Part shown: positions 22,624 to 34,227 of the stretch, in pieces | How positions within the stretch are numbered: the stretch's first letter is position 1 | Layout: each line of letters begins with the position of its first letter | Assembly: GCF_905475465.1 (NCBI RefSeq) | Contig: NC_062248.1 | Location: 1,116,001-1,180,000 of the forward strand | Reading direction: 5' to 3' | From: Pieris napi | Taxonomy: Eukaryota; Arthropoda; Insecta; Lepidoptera; Pieridae | DNA: 64,000 nt | The notes under the pieces: generated by a model | What the model saw: only the letters and a program-made list of their open reading frames with translations | Database searches by the model: none | Told to the model about the DNA's origin: nothing | Made by a program: the position numbers and the translations under genes

Positions 22624-23283
22624 GACTAAGTCACAGTAATAAAAGATACTTTTATTATTCCTTCTGTATAACATAAATATATTGAAATTTAAAAGATTTA
22701 ATAGACGTTCATCTCGTCTTTGATTTTGTCTTTAAAAAAATTGATTTAAATATTAAGTTTTAGTACAACATAATTGCGTATCATTTATCTCACTAATCAG
22801 GTTTCTTCTTTAGATGGCATTTGGATTTTAAAGTCAGTCAATTATTAAATATCAGTTTAACAGAGGTAGAATAAAGACCACTTGTATCCATTGCCATCCT
22901 TAATTTAAAGTTTTACTTTGATTAATATCAACGCGTCTGAAAATCAGATACAAACTGAGTCCCATCGCGTGAGTTGTAATGCTGACAAATGATGCTGGTT
23001 TGCTGCATGCGATGACTCATAGTGTTGGACTGGTGCCAACACGACTGTTAAAACTGACGTTTGTTCCGTGGATTGCTTCTACGATGATCCATACACTTAA
23101 CATACAAAGGACGGCTTTGTGATACGAAATATACAAGGATATAGTTGACTATTTTTAGCCTTAGGCAAGTGAAAATCAACTCCATAAACTCATATACGCA
23201 CTTACTAAGATAAGAAGTGTTCATAGGCGCAACGACTGCCCTTTTTTGGGATTCCCGTTGCCGTTTGCCTATGCTATAAAAAA
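22624..23283. other. Unannotated DNA
   Basis: No supported gene. The minus frame 23048-23305 runs into the adjoining MITE and lacks motifs. Confidence 0.45.
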
Positions 23284-23880
23284 AGTGCGTGCGTACTAAG
23301 TACACATGTCAGAAGTGAAACTTCTTTGGCAAACTAATTTTTAACTCTAAAGTACATGATAACTTTATATCCCTACTTTAGTTTGTCACACAGTACTATT
23401 ACTAAACCTATTACGGATATAAAGTGTTTATGTACTTTAGAACTTTAAGCGAATAAAATAGAATTTTATTTTTAACTCTTGTTCATAATATTTATAGAAA
23501 TCAAAAACTTTAGATGTTCGAGACTTAGAGGGAGGGAAAAAGGAAGATATGTTAGGAATTTAATGAATTTAATTGTCATTAATATTAAAAGTTTCGAAAA
23601 TTTATACAAATAATACATTTATTTTCTTAAATTTTTTTCTTCGACAGTAAAAATACTTGGCATTTTAATTTACAATTCGTCATTCAAGACTTCAATATTA
23701 TTATGCATAAAACATGTACTAAATACTAATATTTCATAAATTACCTAATTGTATAGAAATTTTATTTTCAAAAATAAAATTTAACAAACACAAATGTAAC
23801 AAAAGGACAAAAACGCTGCACATCTTCGTAACGTTTCCGTAAAAACTTTACCCTCATGCGCCTAAAGATGTTTCACTACA
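23284..23880. mobile_element. MITE with GAAGTGAAACTTCTTT terminal repeats, second copy
   Basis: Left end GTGCGTGCGTACTAAGTACA then AGAAGTGAAACTTCTTTGGC; right end GCGCCTAAAGATGTTTCACT, the inverted form with one or two changes. The interior is AT-rich and unlike the 19746 copy except at the ends. No coding sequence. Confidence 0.6.
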
Positions 23881-24599
23881 AAAATACGAGGCTCAATTTC
23901 TACGATTTGTCTATAGCAAAATGTATATCATATCGGACACCATTATAAGTTGTAACACTAAATAAAACAGATTTTTCAGAGATTATGTATCAGAAAGTAC
24001 ACTTACTTGTAATAAATAATATGCGTTAGAATTACTTGGCATAGTCTGTAAGTTTAAATGATAATGTATGTATTTCTGTAATAAATAAATAAATAAACAA
24101 AAAACTAAATACTTTGAAAATTTGTAATCAACACAGATTTTTAATAAACCCGCTGACTCTACATTGGCAACCGCACAAACCATAAAGTTACGGAAACGGT
24201 AACAGCTATTTTACTTATGTAGTCTATCGAGTTGCCAAAAGCGTTCATAGATCAATCTGTTTATATTGGTTCCGGTGAAATATGTAAATAAGATGATGGC
24301 TGAGTTTTATTTGAGAATCTTGATGTGTGCTGCGCTGGTACTCGTTGCGCTTAGGCCTTAGAGTGAGATTCAGAACCGAGACTTTCCACATACTGGAGTC
24401 ACTTTTATCACTAAGCTTCTGAATGTCAATCGTTAGAAAGAAGAATTGATTCCACATTTATAACCTTACTAACATGTTTCGATATCGACGGATGCGTTGA
24501 AAAGAATTTGAACGTGTTCTTTTACAATACTATGTGTGATAAACATTGCAAGAATACAAGAATACTAACCGTTGGAGTTTCACCCCTTTCTTGTCGAAA
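23881..24599. other. Unannotated AT-rich DNA
   Basis: Minus frames at 23983-24183 and 24245-24457 show no recognisable motif. No repeat assigned. Confidence 0.45.
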
Positions 24600-24900
24600 T
24601 CATCCAGCTGAGTTTCATCATCGGACGTCGAGGCAGAATACAAAATTTCACCCGTATCACCTCGTCGTCCGTCGTTCCACAACTTAGCGTTTTTAAGGAA
24701 GTTATTAACGCGCACCAACACTATGTGGAACCAGCTGCCCGCTGAAGTATTTCCGAACCAATTAGACTTATTCCTTCAAGAAAAGAGCGTACCAATTATT
24801 TAAAGGCCGGCAACGCACTCGCGAACTCTCTGGCATTGCGAGTGTCAATGGGTATCACTCAGGTGAGTCTCCTGCCCGTTTGCCCTCTGTTCTATAAAAA
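24600..24900 (+). pseudogene. CR1/Jockey-like LINE ORF2 C-terminus plus 3' tail
   Basis: Translation ends RTNTMWNQLPAEVFPNQLDL, the terminal motif of CR1/Jockey-type LINE ORF2 proteins, then frameshifts. The tail follows: GGCCGGCAACGCACTCGCGA, GTGTCAATGGGTATCACTCA and GGTGAGTCTCCTGCCCGTTT, ending in TCTATAAAAAAC. A 5'-truncated, mutated copy. The opposite-strand frames are shadows. Confidence 0.75.
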
Positions 24901-25050
24901 ACAAGGTGCCGCAATAGACGATTTGGGTCCTCGTTTCTTATAAAACCAGAAAAGGAGTCTCTCTCTTTGCCTCCTTTTAGACAGTATAATATGGGTTTAT
25001 TTAAGCGGTTAAACAGGGCTTTCCTACAATAGGCCACATCTCAATTAACG

Positions 25051-25240
25051 TCAGCCTTGCGATTCTGTAACTCACTTTTCAAACTCTCACAGCGGTTTTC
25101 GCAAACAATAAACTACAAGCTCCCTCCTTATCTGAATGCCAAATCGTAAAATGACTGCTTCACGACTGATTTGAGCGCGACCGCCGCTGTTAAAACCGCA
25201 GTGAGAGTTTGAAAAGTGAGTTACAGAATCACAAGGCTGA
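25051..25240. mobile_element. MITE, CAGCCTTGCGATTCTGTAAC family, 190 bp
   Basis: Left end TCAGCCTTGCGATTCTGTAA and the right end, reversed, TCAGCCTTGTGATTCTGTAA form terminal inverted repeats extending about 48 bp (through CTCACTTTTCAAACTCTCAC and the adjoining GCGGTTTT). It shares the core TGCTTCACGACTGATTTG with 15223-15362. The minus-strand frame across it is not a gene. Confidence 0.9.
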
Positions 25241-26785
25241 TGGGATTGTAGCCAAACGGCTGTCCGTAAAAAAAGTAAAAATATTTTGTTTATAATCATT
25301 TGATTAGAGCACAGGCCGCACCCAAAAGTCCTGGATCGTATTGCCAAGCAATACGCTAAATAGTAATTCAATAAATAACATAAAATCACCAGCTCATACT
25401 TTATTATATAAGTATGAAGAGGGAAGAGATTTGTACTTGTCTGTCTAATTACCGATATCTATTAGGCGTACTTAATCCTCGATGTCGTTGCACGCATGCA
25501 TAATGTACCAAACATTATCCTAGTGCTAGTTTCACTTGTGAACTGTTAATCGCCTAGTCTTGTGCAAACAGGCTGAAATTAACCACAAACCAATGCATCT
25601 GCCAATATCAGGCTACGGAAGATTCTTGGTGGTTCATTGTGTGCCAGTTTAAAATTGTTACCATTCGCGATTTTATACGAAGGGAGTTTATTACATATAA
25701 TATAATGCTATATCTACAGTATATGCTACAAGGTATATTTTCTAAAATACATGACTATTATGTTGAAAATAAATGATACAATAAAGTAAAAATAATAAAA
25801 ATATTACACTTCCAATTCTCGATTTTTATAGTAATTTTTGTTATTCTTAAGCAAAAAATTACTAGTAAAATAGCGGTTTATAAGATGTGTGACAATGTTT
25901 TTTTTTTAAATTGATGAGCCCACAGTTTCACATAATAGTTCTGTTTAAAGTTATAACTTAATAATATTACTATTCTTATGGGCGGACAGATAGCCCCAAT
26001 TAGTATTAATTTATCTAAGAATCCCTCCAACGACAAGATATTCGCAAGTTTCGGGTTTTAGCTAACTATGACAGTAATTATTATCAGGATATTGATATTT
26101 TCCACCTCACGAAAGAGGATGTGAGGAAATATTTGAAGAAAATTTTCTCGCGTTAGGTTCATTTTCACGTGTAACAAGAGTTTTAGATTTGCCGCCAATT
26201 CACAAAAACAAATGACTGCAATATAATACATTAGGTTACCAAAGAGTTCTAAAATTGAAATTCAAAAAAGTTTTCATTAGCAATGTTTCTAATTGGCCAG
26301 TTCTAAACATTTTCAGTGTTACCCACGTATTAAGTATTAATTAATAGTCGTTTGTTTGAGGTTTAATTTCAGCTTTCTTTTTCTTTTTGTCTATAAAAGT
26401 ACAAGTATGTTTTCTTTTTCATATATTTTGCTTATCAATGTAATCTGTTTTGGCTTTGTGTATAGTCTGTTTTGTTTTATTATATGGATACGTGTCAGCT
26501 GTAAGATATTTAATTAATAAATATTATTTAATATCTTGAAAACTCAGCCAGAATACAAACAAATAGGTCTATCTAACCAAACCTTATTGATTACATGTAT
26601 CGCGTGAGAAATATGAAATGATCCGAACTTAATGCTCAGAATTTAACTTCGATATAATATTTAACGTTCGTGCTACGTTAATAGAACCTCACGATTAATT
26701 TCACTTAAACACAATTTCAAATTCTATGGTCTCTGAAGAGCAGCATTGCGTAATACGATTAACTTGCTGAAATATTTATATTTTA
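25241..26785. other. Unannotated AT-rich DNA
   Basis: No gene or repeat family recognised. Confidence 0.5.
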
Positions 26786-27010
26786 CTAGCGGCCTATTAA
26801 TCTTTAACATTGTGGAACATTTTTTTTCTATCATCAATAGTTTGGTATATTATAAATAATCCTTATTTGTTTATTTCAATTAAAAGCCTGTATTATTCAG
26901 TGATAATGTAGCATTCAAATGGTGAAAGGATTTTTAAAATTGGTCCAGTACTTTTTGAGCCATTCCGTTACAAACATACGTACATAACGTCTTTATAATA
27001 ATAGTATAGA
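26786..27010 (-). mobile_element. Non-autonomous Helitron, 225 bp
   Basis: On the minus strand it begins A|TCTATACTATTATTATAAAG (27010 leftward) and ends GGCCGCTAG|T at 26786. The interior AACGGAATGGCTCAAAAAGT follows the usual Helitron 5' style. No coding capacity. Confidence 0.75.
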
Positions 27011-27452
27011 TGAGCGTATAAAAACAAAATTTCACGAACAGGCGGGTCCCAACTTGTAATAAACGTATGTCTTTGACTTGAGTAAATATAAAAATTCAAA
27101 GGTCGGCAGAGCATTCGTCATCTGTGGCACACATCCGTGACCGAGGACATCTGTTAAACTGATTAGGGGCCAGCCGTGATTGATGGTTTTGACGCTCGCT
27201 CGATAATCTCTGACCACAACTTGAAGGTTCGATTATATATCAAACATATGCTATAAGATATATATATAATAATATCATAAATGGATAAGTAGAAAATGAT
27301 TCTTGTTATTATACTTTTTAAACTAGGTATAAAAAGAAAATCTTAAAGAAAAACAAAAACTAACGTTTCAATATAATAACTAAAATATATTATTAAAAGG
27401 AGCCCTTTAGGCAAGATTCCGAAGATACTGGCAGCATTTCCCCTTTGAATAG

Positions 27453-27730
27453 CTAGACTAAATCTATGTCCGGGATAGCTGCCAGCTCATAAGAGCTGGC
27501 AATATAATAGGTATAATCTAAAAATAAAAACAAAAAGTTTTGTCTAAAAAATAAAAATTTAGGGGTGGGACCAACGTTTAACTTAACGTTTAGGAGGATG
27601 AAAAATAGCTGTTGTCCGATTCTCATACTTACTGAATATGCATAAAAAAATTCATAGGAATCGGTCGAGCCGTTTTGGAGGAGTATGGGAACGAACATTG
27701 TGTCACGAAAATTGTATGTATAGGGATAAT
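27453..27730 (-). mobile_element. Helitron-like element related to 4564-4890
   Basis: On the minus strand it contains CTCCTCCAAAACGGCTCGAC, CGATTCCTATGAATTTTTTT and TTTTTCATCCTCCTAAACGT, the same order as 4564-4890. It then carries a perfect 8-bp stem GCCAGCTC-TTAT-GAGCTGGC. A CTAG at 27453-27456 could be its 3' end, but the flanking base is not the expected T. Boundaries uncertain. The open frame is not a gene. Confidence 0.6.
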
Positions 27731-27994
27731 ACTTTGTACGTATACTACAGTTGAATATATACTATTATAAATATTACATTTGACCCCTCTATGATATCAG
27801 AATGACTCATTACAGCTCCTTTAAAAATAATTTCATGTTATTCGCAATCTAGATCAATCAAAATTTGTAACATTGTTAGTATTCACCCCAAACTCATTCG
27901 TGCATTCACCCCTGCAAAACAACATGAATATTATTTCTGATAAATAAATATTTTTAGACAGTCTTAGAATAGTGTTAGTGAGTATTTTTTAACT

Positions 27995-28110
27995 CGCTCA
28001 TTGTTCTTTTAAAGAACCCATGTGCACTCTCAATGCCAGAGGACTCGCAAGTGCGTTACCGGCCTTTAAAGAATTCGTACGCACTTTTTTTTAGGACCCC
28101 AAGTACGAGA
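27995..28110 (-). repeat. LINE 3' tail fragment
   Basis: GTGCACTCTCAATGCCAGAG, GCAAGTGCGTTACCGGCCTT and TTCGTACGCACTTTTT are the inverted tail of the family at 24600-24900. Confidence 0.65.
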
Positions 28111-28189
28111 TTTTATGTTTTTTTTAGTATAGAACTGTACATTTAACGTTCTGTCTAAAAATGGAAACTGGGCCTCCACGTGTTTGATG

Positions 28190-28270
28190 ATGCAAGTTAA
28201 GCGATACCCGCCGCCCATGGACACTCTCAATGTCAGAGGGCTCGCGAGTACGTTGCCGGCGTTTTATACG
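28190..28270 (-). repeat. LINE 3' tail fragment
   Basis: AAGCGATACCCGCCGCCCAT, then GGACACTCTCAATGTCAGAG and GCGAGTACGTTGCCGGCGTT. A short copy in the same orientation as 27995-28110. A short partial duplication of GGAAACTGGGCC-type text flanks it (28160 and 28306). Confidence 0.65.
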
Positions 28271-28504
28271 TTACGTATAACGTTCTGTCTGCTGCTGCTG
28301 GAAGCTGGAAACTGGGCCCCTACTTGTTTGAAGATGGATAATAGTCCAGAGCGCTCGAGAAATGCGTACAGCTATTAATTAAGCGGTATTTGCTTATAAA
28401 ATAAAATAAAAATCTGCAGATTTTTTTAAAGTTAACAATCTTTTGTATTGCTACTTGAGTTCATGTAATATTTATAAAATACTGTCTGATTGATGATTTT
28501 ACTG

Positions 28505-28610
28505 TTGAGTTTAAGTTTCCTCACGATGTTTTTCTTCACCACACTATGTTTGATTGCGCACATAAACAAAATGCTTTGGCTCACGGCCGTGATTCCAACG
28601 GGTTTAGAAT
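28505..28610 (-). mobile_element. Partial tRNA-derived SINE
   Basis: AAGTTTCCTCACGATGTTTT, CTTCACCACACTATG and GCGCACATAAACAAAATG followed by CACGGCCGTGATTCCAACG correspond to the inverted middle of the SINE. Both ends are lost. Confidence 0.55.
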
Positions 28611-28619
28611 CACTCTGTA

Positions 28620-29119
28620 AGATATAGAAAAGTATATTAAAAAATTATATTGTAATAAAATAAATATTAAACCTAACTTTACGCTATTTGTCCTTAATGA
28701 TAAATGATTTTGCGGTCAGAAGACATGAGTAATGGTTGACCTGTCCAATCCGGTCAATATCGGTTTATTTGTAATACTATAGAGAATAGACGTACTGACA
28801 AAGATAGAGTGGGAGGGTATTAATTGACCTAGAAAAGGGGGTGGCTTGCGGTCAGATAGTGTTTTGTTTCGAATGTTTTGATAATTTCTAAGGAATTTCG
28901 GCCCATTGAATGTGATTTATGAATATCTATTTCCAAACGAAACAAAAGATTTCTTTAGTTTAACTTAGTTTTCTAAATAACTATTTTTTTGTGTAACGGT
29001 ATGAACTGGCGACAACAATGTCTTCATTGTTGATATATGCGTTTAAAAATGTTTTCGGGCTTTAGACCAACGTGCTGCCATAATCAGCCTTTACTTCTGA
29101 GCACCTACTTTAGCTCGAG
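28620..29119. other. Unannotated DNA
   Basis: No supported gene or repeat. Confidence 0.45.
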
Positions 29120-29610
29120 GTCTTCTGTCTTTCTGAAGACCTTGATACAGTCCTTCTTCTTCCTTGGTCCTATGTTATCGTACCCCGTACTATATTCACA
29201 GTACTGGTTACGTGAGAAGTTCGTAGTAAAATACCAATGTACTAGTTGACCTTGATACAGTCCTTCTACTTCCCCTGGAACTTTTTATGTCACATCCAGT
29301 ACTACATTCATAGCGTGAGAAGTTTGTGGCAAAATACATCAATGTATAGCTTGTGGTCTTCTCCATCCTTCTGAAGATCTTGTCAGTACAGTCCTTCATC
29401 TTCTTTGGTCCTTTGTTGTCGTACCCCGTACTACATTCATAGTACTGGATATGTGAGAAGTTCGTAGTAAAATCCCAATGAATTAGTTTGTGGTCTAATC
29501 CATCCTTCTGAAGACTTTGATACAGTCCTTTTACTTCTTCCTACAACTATTTTTGTCGTGCTACGTATTGGATATGTGAGAAGTTTAATAAGTAAAATAG
29601 CCGAAACAAT
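29120..29610. repeat. Degenerate tandem array, four units of about 110-134 bp
   Basis: The word ACAGTCCTTCTTCTTCCTTG (diverged between units) recurs at about 29147, 29257, 29388 and 29522. Each is followed by a GTACCCCGTACTACATTCAT-type block and then GTGAGAAGTTCGTAGTAAAA. Units diverged but keep order. The open frames over it do not continue from unit to unit, so coding is unlikely. Confidence 0.8.
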
Positions 29611-29872
29611 AAAACCTAAGTGCTAACGGCTTAACTATTCTAAATCCCATAAGTCACGTATCTGAACACGAGCATAAAGCTGAACATGGAAGCATTTACA
29701 ACTAACTTTATTGGTAACAAGTTGAAATCGCTCTCCCGGCTACGGCAAATGTTCCAACTTTGACCAGTACTTGCTGTTAAATTATACGAAGCATCAAGGT
29801 AGTGTTAAAAATTCAATCCGCTTTGGAATTCATGCTGTACACTGTTATATAACAAAGAATAATAAATTAGTG

Positions 29873-30140
29873 GCGCTTTTAGGTCAGGGCCTCAGATTTC
29901 TATATCTGTTTTATGATAATTTGTCAATCTAATAGGCAAGTTGGTGATCCTGTGCTAGACACACGCCGCCGGATTTTTAGGTTTAGGGAAAGTCGGTTTC
30001 CTCACGATGTTTTCCTTCACAGTTCGAGCGAATGTTAAATGCGCACCTAAAAAGTCCATTTGTGCACTGCCGGGGATCGAACCTACGACAGGAAATCAGG
30101 AATTTCAGTCGCACGGTAAAGCCTAGGCTAACACTGCTAG
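29873..30140 (-). mobile_element. tRNA-derived SINE
   Basis: Inverted copy: GGCGCTTTTAGGTCAGGGCC at the left, CTCACGATGTTTTCCTTCAC in the middle, and the B box as GGGGATCGAACC (30073). The A-box region GGCTAACACTGC lies at the right end. A small insertion (CAGGAAATCAGGAATTTCAG) sits between the boxes. Confidence 0.8.
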
Positions 30141-30299
30141 TATCCACTGTTAAACCGCAATAAATACTTTAGTTTTTCAAAACGCTGTATATTCTAGACT
30201 CTAGAGTTTCCGGGGTCATGCAATTCACTCTCTATCCGCATATGCTGTCATTTTCCTTTAAATATCTACTAATAAGCATTACATGTCCATATTATAGAC

Positions 30300-30400
30300 A
30301 TACAACGCACTTGCGCACCTTATGACAGTATTCCATTGGCGGCGTTATAACATAATATCAGGTAAGCCTGCCCATTTGCCACCTGTTCTATAATTTTTTT
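30300..30400 (+). repeat. LINE 3' tail fragment
   Basis: ACGCACTTGCGCACCTTATG through CATAATATCAGGTAAGCCTG to CCACCTGTTCTATAATTTT is a diverged copy of the GGTGAGCC tail. Confidence 0.6.
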
Positions 30401-31062
30401 TATAGATGCTTCAATTTAATATTCGTTTTAGATAAGTATAATCTAAAACAATTATTAAATGTCTTCGAGAAGTCAATAATCTTTTGCACCTGTTTTGCTT
30501 TTGATTGTCAGATTGAAATAAATAAAACCCATTATATATTCTTCTTCCCATTATGAAATTCGTTTGGATTTCAATAAGAAAATCAACAATATCTTTATTT
30601 AAGTGGAGGAATAAGCAACATACACTATGCAGTATGAACCCTGTAAATAGAATATTGGGTTCGCAGGTTTAATGCTGAATTACCTAAACTAATTCATTAA
30701 ATAAAATGAAAATATCAAGCATCCAACTTGACTTCATCAAATACGACCACTTTGTAAGATTCTTTACACTTGTAAAATGTGTATAAACATAATAAAGTCA
30801 CGAAAAGAGTTTATTTTTAACATTCTATTCGTAGTAAAAACATTCGTCACTTGTTTTTTTACATCTCCGTAATGGATACTACATCTGTATACACTTTAAG
30901 TCGGGCCATTAAAGATTTATAATTGATTTGTATAAAAGCGTTCTTTGCTCTTTATGACGTTACCAATCTTGCAAATTGTATTTTATATAGATATAAGTAC
31001 AGATGACATTTATACAAGTTATTTTTTATTATTATATCCACGTAATGATATGTTATGTAATC
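30401..31062. other. Unannotated AT-rich DNA
   Basis: No gene or assignable repeat seen. Confidence 0.45.
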
Positions 31063-31111
31063 CACATTTATTTATGTTATGTTTGTTTATTCTATAACAT
31101 AAATAAATGTG
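31063..31111. repeat. Perfect 18-bp AT-rich inverted repeat
   Basis: CACATTTATTTATGTTAT (31063-31080) pairs exactly with ATAACATAAATAAATGTG (31094-31111) across 13 nt. Could be a foldback element or a cruciform; no target duplication identified. Confidence 0.85.
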
Positions 31112-32511
31112 TGCAAAGCCATTATTATTTGCCAATTTGTTATCACCATCGTCTGACAATTTAATTTATTTTTTTTAAAAACAAGGTCACATACCGGTGC
31201 AGGCCGATCAGAGAGCAACTAAACTCAACGATCGATACTGATAACTTGATTTTGACACATTGACAATAATTTACAAACTGCAAGATGTCTATGATATAGC
31301 GTGGTGTTGCCATTCTAATAAAATAAATGACATCGTGTTCTATGCATTATAAATAAATAAAAATCAACAACAAATGAATTATTTAGTCTTTGACGTTTTG
31401 TTTATTTATAATTATGAATATAAACTTAAACCAGATTTTACAGATAAAAAGTTGGTACTAAAAATTGTCATTTTTTTGTTTAGGATCATTGGACATATCT
31501 GTCTTTGTCATACGCTTTTCTCTTAGCCCTTCGTGTCCGTAGCGTTGAATATAGGCCAAGTTTGAACGACAAAGTTTCTGAAGTACTGGAACTTGGAGCT
31601 TGAATATATTCACGATATCTGCACACCGTGACGTAGCCAGCCGTAGAATATGATTTTATATGAAGGTACGAGTACAATGATTTATACGTTTGTTAGACTA
31701 CTTTAGCAATATTGGGAATTGAGATCTTTTCTTCTGATTTATATTTATTAATATTAAATCGCATCTAAAAAGATATATTTTATATTCTATATTCATCGTG
31801 TTCATAAGCTAGATGGAATAACAATTACTCCAGTAAATTGGAACCAGTAAGAAAACGTATAAATCCAGCAGATTATTACAAAAACCAACAACGCGACAAT
31901 GATGTCCTTCACATTTCAATTAGATTAATCATAATATTATCAAATCGTTAACTGTCAACTGTCTGCGGTATCTGTCAAATCGAAACGTCAAGCTCTTTAA
32001 ATACTGTATTAAATTCGCGCTTATTTGCGTTAAATATGGTTTTTGTTATACAATTGTTTTTACGCTTTTGTAGTAGATTAGTTTGTCTAGTCTGTGGAAT
32101 TAACGGATTTATTAATTGTCGAAATAGTCCTTGAGGTCTTAGGTTCGATCGACTGTGGACAATACGTTCTATGTGCTCGTATGGTGAGGGAAAGAGCAAA
32201 TACTTCGAGTGGGGTCAGAGCGCCATCTTGACTTTTGACGCAGTACTAATTAAGTATTTAGTAAACCATTGTGGTGATGAGAGGTTAGCCCGAGTTGAGT
32301 AGATTGTGATTAATAGTGAGATCGGAGCTTTGAACTCGCTGCTTGTTATGATTTAAGCTAAAGTGTTATTCGTAGTGTTACGAGGAATCTTGATTAAATA
32401 TTGTACGATAATTATTCATGTCTTTTGTGCTCGCACTTTACCCGCATGATGCCCACTAAAACGAAATGACTTTGTCAATCAAATCAAATCATTTAATGAT
32501 ATAGGTAAGGA
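31112..32511. other. Mostly unannotated DNA
   Basis: No supported gene. A possible SINE B-box scrap (CTTAGGTTCGATCGACTGTG, about 32138-32157) is too short to call. Confidence 0.45.
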
Positions 32512-32514
32512 TAA

Positions 32515-33111
32515 GGCTATGTTCAGATGGCAAAAACTTGACGCGCGTTTTCAAATCGCGCTACTAGACATTGTGGTATTTTCATACAACTGTTCACATG
32601 AGCGCGCGTTAACGCGCGTCAACGCGGCGCTCAGAGAAAAAGTCTCTAGACGCAGGTGATCGCGCGTTGACGCGCGCTTTGATATTAATGTAATGTCCGT
32701 TTGCTGTTCAGATGAGCGCGCGCTTTCATCGCGATCGCATGTAATTTTGTTAATTTTCATAATTATATTTTGTTCTCGCATTTAAAATGAGTGAAGTTGA
32801 AGATATTGACATCGACTTACTAATCGATGAAGTAGAAAAAAGGCCAGCAAGTTGGAATATAGCAAATTTGTATAAAAAATATAATATAATTTGTATTTTT
32901 TTTCAAAATTGGATGAACCCAATGTGTACGTTTTCTTTTTCTATATTTTTCTTTATAATATAACCACAAAATAATAGCCTCTTCCACGTCCATTTTCTAT
33001 GTTCTACCGAACTAGACTGACGAGTACTCTCGCAACGCGCGTTAGCGCTCATCATCTGAACGCTCTTCAAATTTGATCGCGCGTTGACGCGCGTTACATG
33101 TGAACATAACC
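32515..33111 (+). mobile_element. PIF/Harbinger-type derivative with MADF-like exon, 597 bp
   Basis: Ends GGCTATGTTCAGATG and, reversed, GGTTATGTTCACATG are imperfect terminal inverted repeats (13 of 15). Both sides carry TAA (32512-32514 and 33112-33114), the Harbinger-type 3-bp duplication. Subterminal zones are packed with AACGCGCG/CGCGCGTT words. The interior has the short reading frame described next. The minus-strand frames at 32551-32781 and 32903-33121 lie over the CG-rich ends and are not genes. Confidence 0.8.
32787..32963 (+). pseudogene. MADF-domain N-terminus remnant
   Basis: A 58-codon frame starting MSEVEDIDIDLLIDEVEKRP, followed by ASWNIANLYKKYN. The LLIDEVEKRPASW pattern is the start of a MADF (Myb/SANT-like) domain, as found in the DNA-binding accessory protein of PIF/Harbinger transposons. 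After KKYN the frame is AT-rich and hydrophobic, suggesting that the original exon ended there and the remainder was lost. No transposase part is present. Inferred to be a captured first exon in a deletion derivative; expression unknown. Confidence 0.55.
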
Positions 33112-33118
33112 TAAAGTA

Positions 33119-33325
33119 CACTTATAAACGTCATAAAAGTAATACATATTAAATGCTTCTAATTTTACACTTATTGCCAGTTCTCAAATCAAGGGCGTAG
33201 AACGGAAGAGAAGAACTGGCAATAAACTCTCCGCCACTCTTTTTAATCGCCAATTTTTTTGTTTTACACAATATTTGTAAGGAGCTGCAACTATTACACC
33301 ATGTTCCACGTGACATCTTAAGATA
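33119..33325 (-). mobile_element. SINE-like short retroposon (TTAAGATGTCATGTGG family)
   Basis: Same text and same 5' boundary as 12186-12415: right end ACGTGACATCTTAAG and left end ACACTTATAAACGTCA. It abuts the TAA of the Harbinger-type element at 33112, leaving only a few bases between them. Confidence 0.7.
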
Positions 33326-33924
33326 TAGATGAAATATTCTACTCGACTACGATAATTCTCCGAAATATTTATATTTAAAATCGAATCCTGTTTAGGATTG
33401 AAAATAATTAGTTTTCGGTTTTCAATTCCAACACGAACCGTTTAATTGAGAAGTTCGCGAAACTACTTCGGAATTTATCTCGGCTCCAATCAATGGTTCG
33501 CGGGAAATTTGACTTCCAAAAACTTTGAGATTCCTTTAAGTCTCCGAGATCGTGTTTGCAAGAATTTCGCTGGAACTTGGCGCGATTTGAAGCGATCGTC
33601 TATTGCTTGTTATGCAAGCGTAGATCTACAAATTGATAAAGTGCATTTTACGTTGAATACTTTATATTTTACAATTTTTTTTAAATAAAATAAAAAAAGT
33701 AACCTTCGATATCCTTCATCACAGTTGGTCAGTGATATCAGCAAACATAACAAGAGGAGATGCGACTCTTAAATGCTTGAACAGATCATCTATCGTTAAT
33801 AACGTACTAATATGACAATTGGTTAAGCAATATTGGTCTAATGGCTTGCTATCGCCAAATATTATAAGAACCAGAATACACGTAGATGGCCGGATGGTAT
33901 TTTTTTAAAGAACAACGCTTGCAA
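33326..33924. other. Unannotated DNA
   Basis: The plus frame at 33446-33688 (80 codons, moderately GC-rich at its start) has no recognised domain and no splice context, so it is not called. Confidence 0.4.
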
Positions 33925-34075
33925 ACAAGCAGAAGAATCACCTGGTGTTAAGTGGACACTATCAATGCCAGAGGGCTCGCGAGGTAATAGGTACGCTCTT
34001 TTCTTGAAGGACCCTATGGCGAATTGGTTAGGAATTACTTCGGTCGTGTGGTCGTGTGTAAACTGCCTTAAATAA
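33925..34075 (-). repeat. LINE 3' tail and ORF end relic
   Basis: Inverted: AATCACCTGGTGTTAAGTGG, CACTATCAATGCCAGAGGGC, TACGCTCTTTTCTTGAAGGA and GGTTAGGAATTACTTCGGTC, ending in AACTGCCTTAAATAA. These are parts of the family at 24600-24900. Confidence 0.65.
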
Positions 34076-34227
34076 AGAAAAAAATATTTAGGACACTTTT
34101 TAGCTTCAATAGATAAAAATTAGCCCAAAACCTATTTACAATGTTTATTACATTTTTGTCAAATGCCGGTCTACTACGATACAAAAATGTTTACAATTCG
34201 ATGCGTTTTTTTTTTTGCTAATATTGG

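Noticed and set aside
32551..33121. Minus-strand frames of 72-76 aa
   Set aside because: They lie over the CG-rich ends of the Harbinger-like element and have no domain.
33446..33688. 80-aa frame with modest GC content
   Set aside because: No recognisable family, no second exon, and low-complexity AT-rich end.
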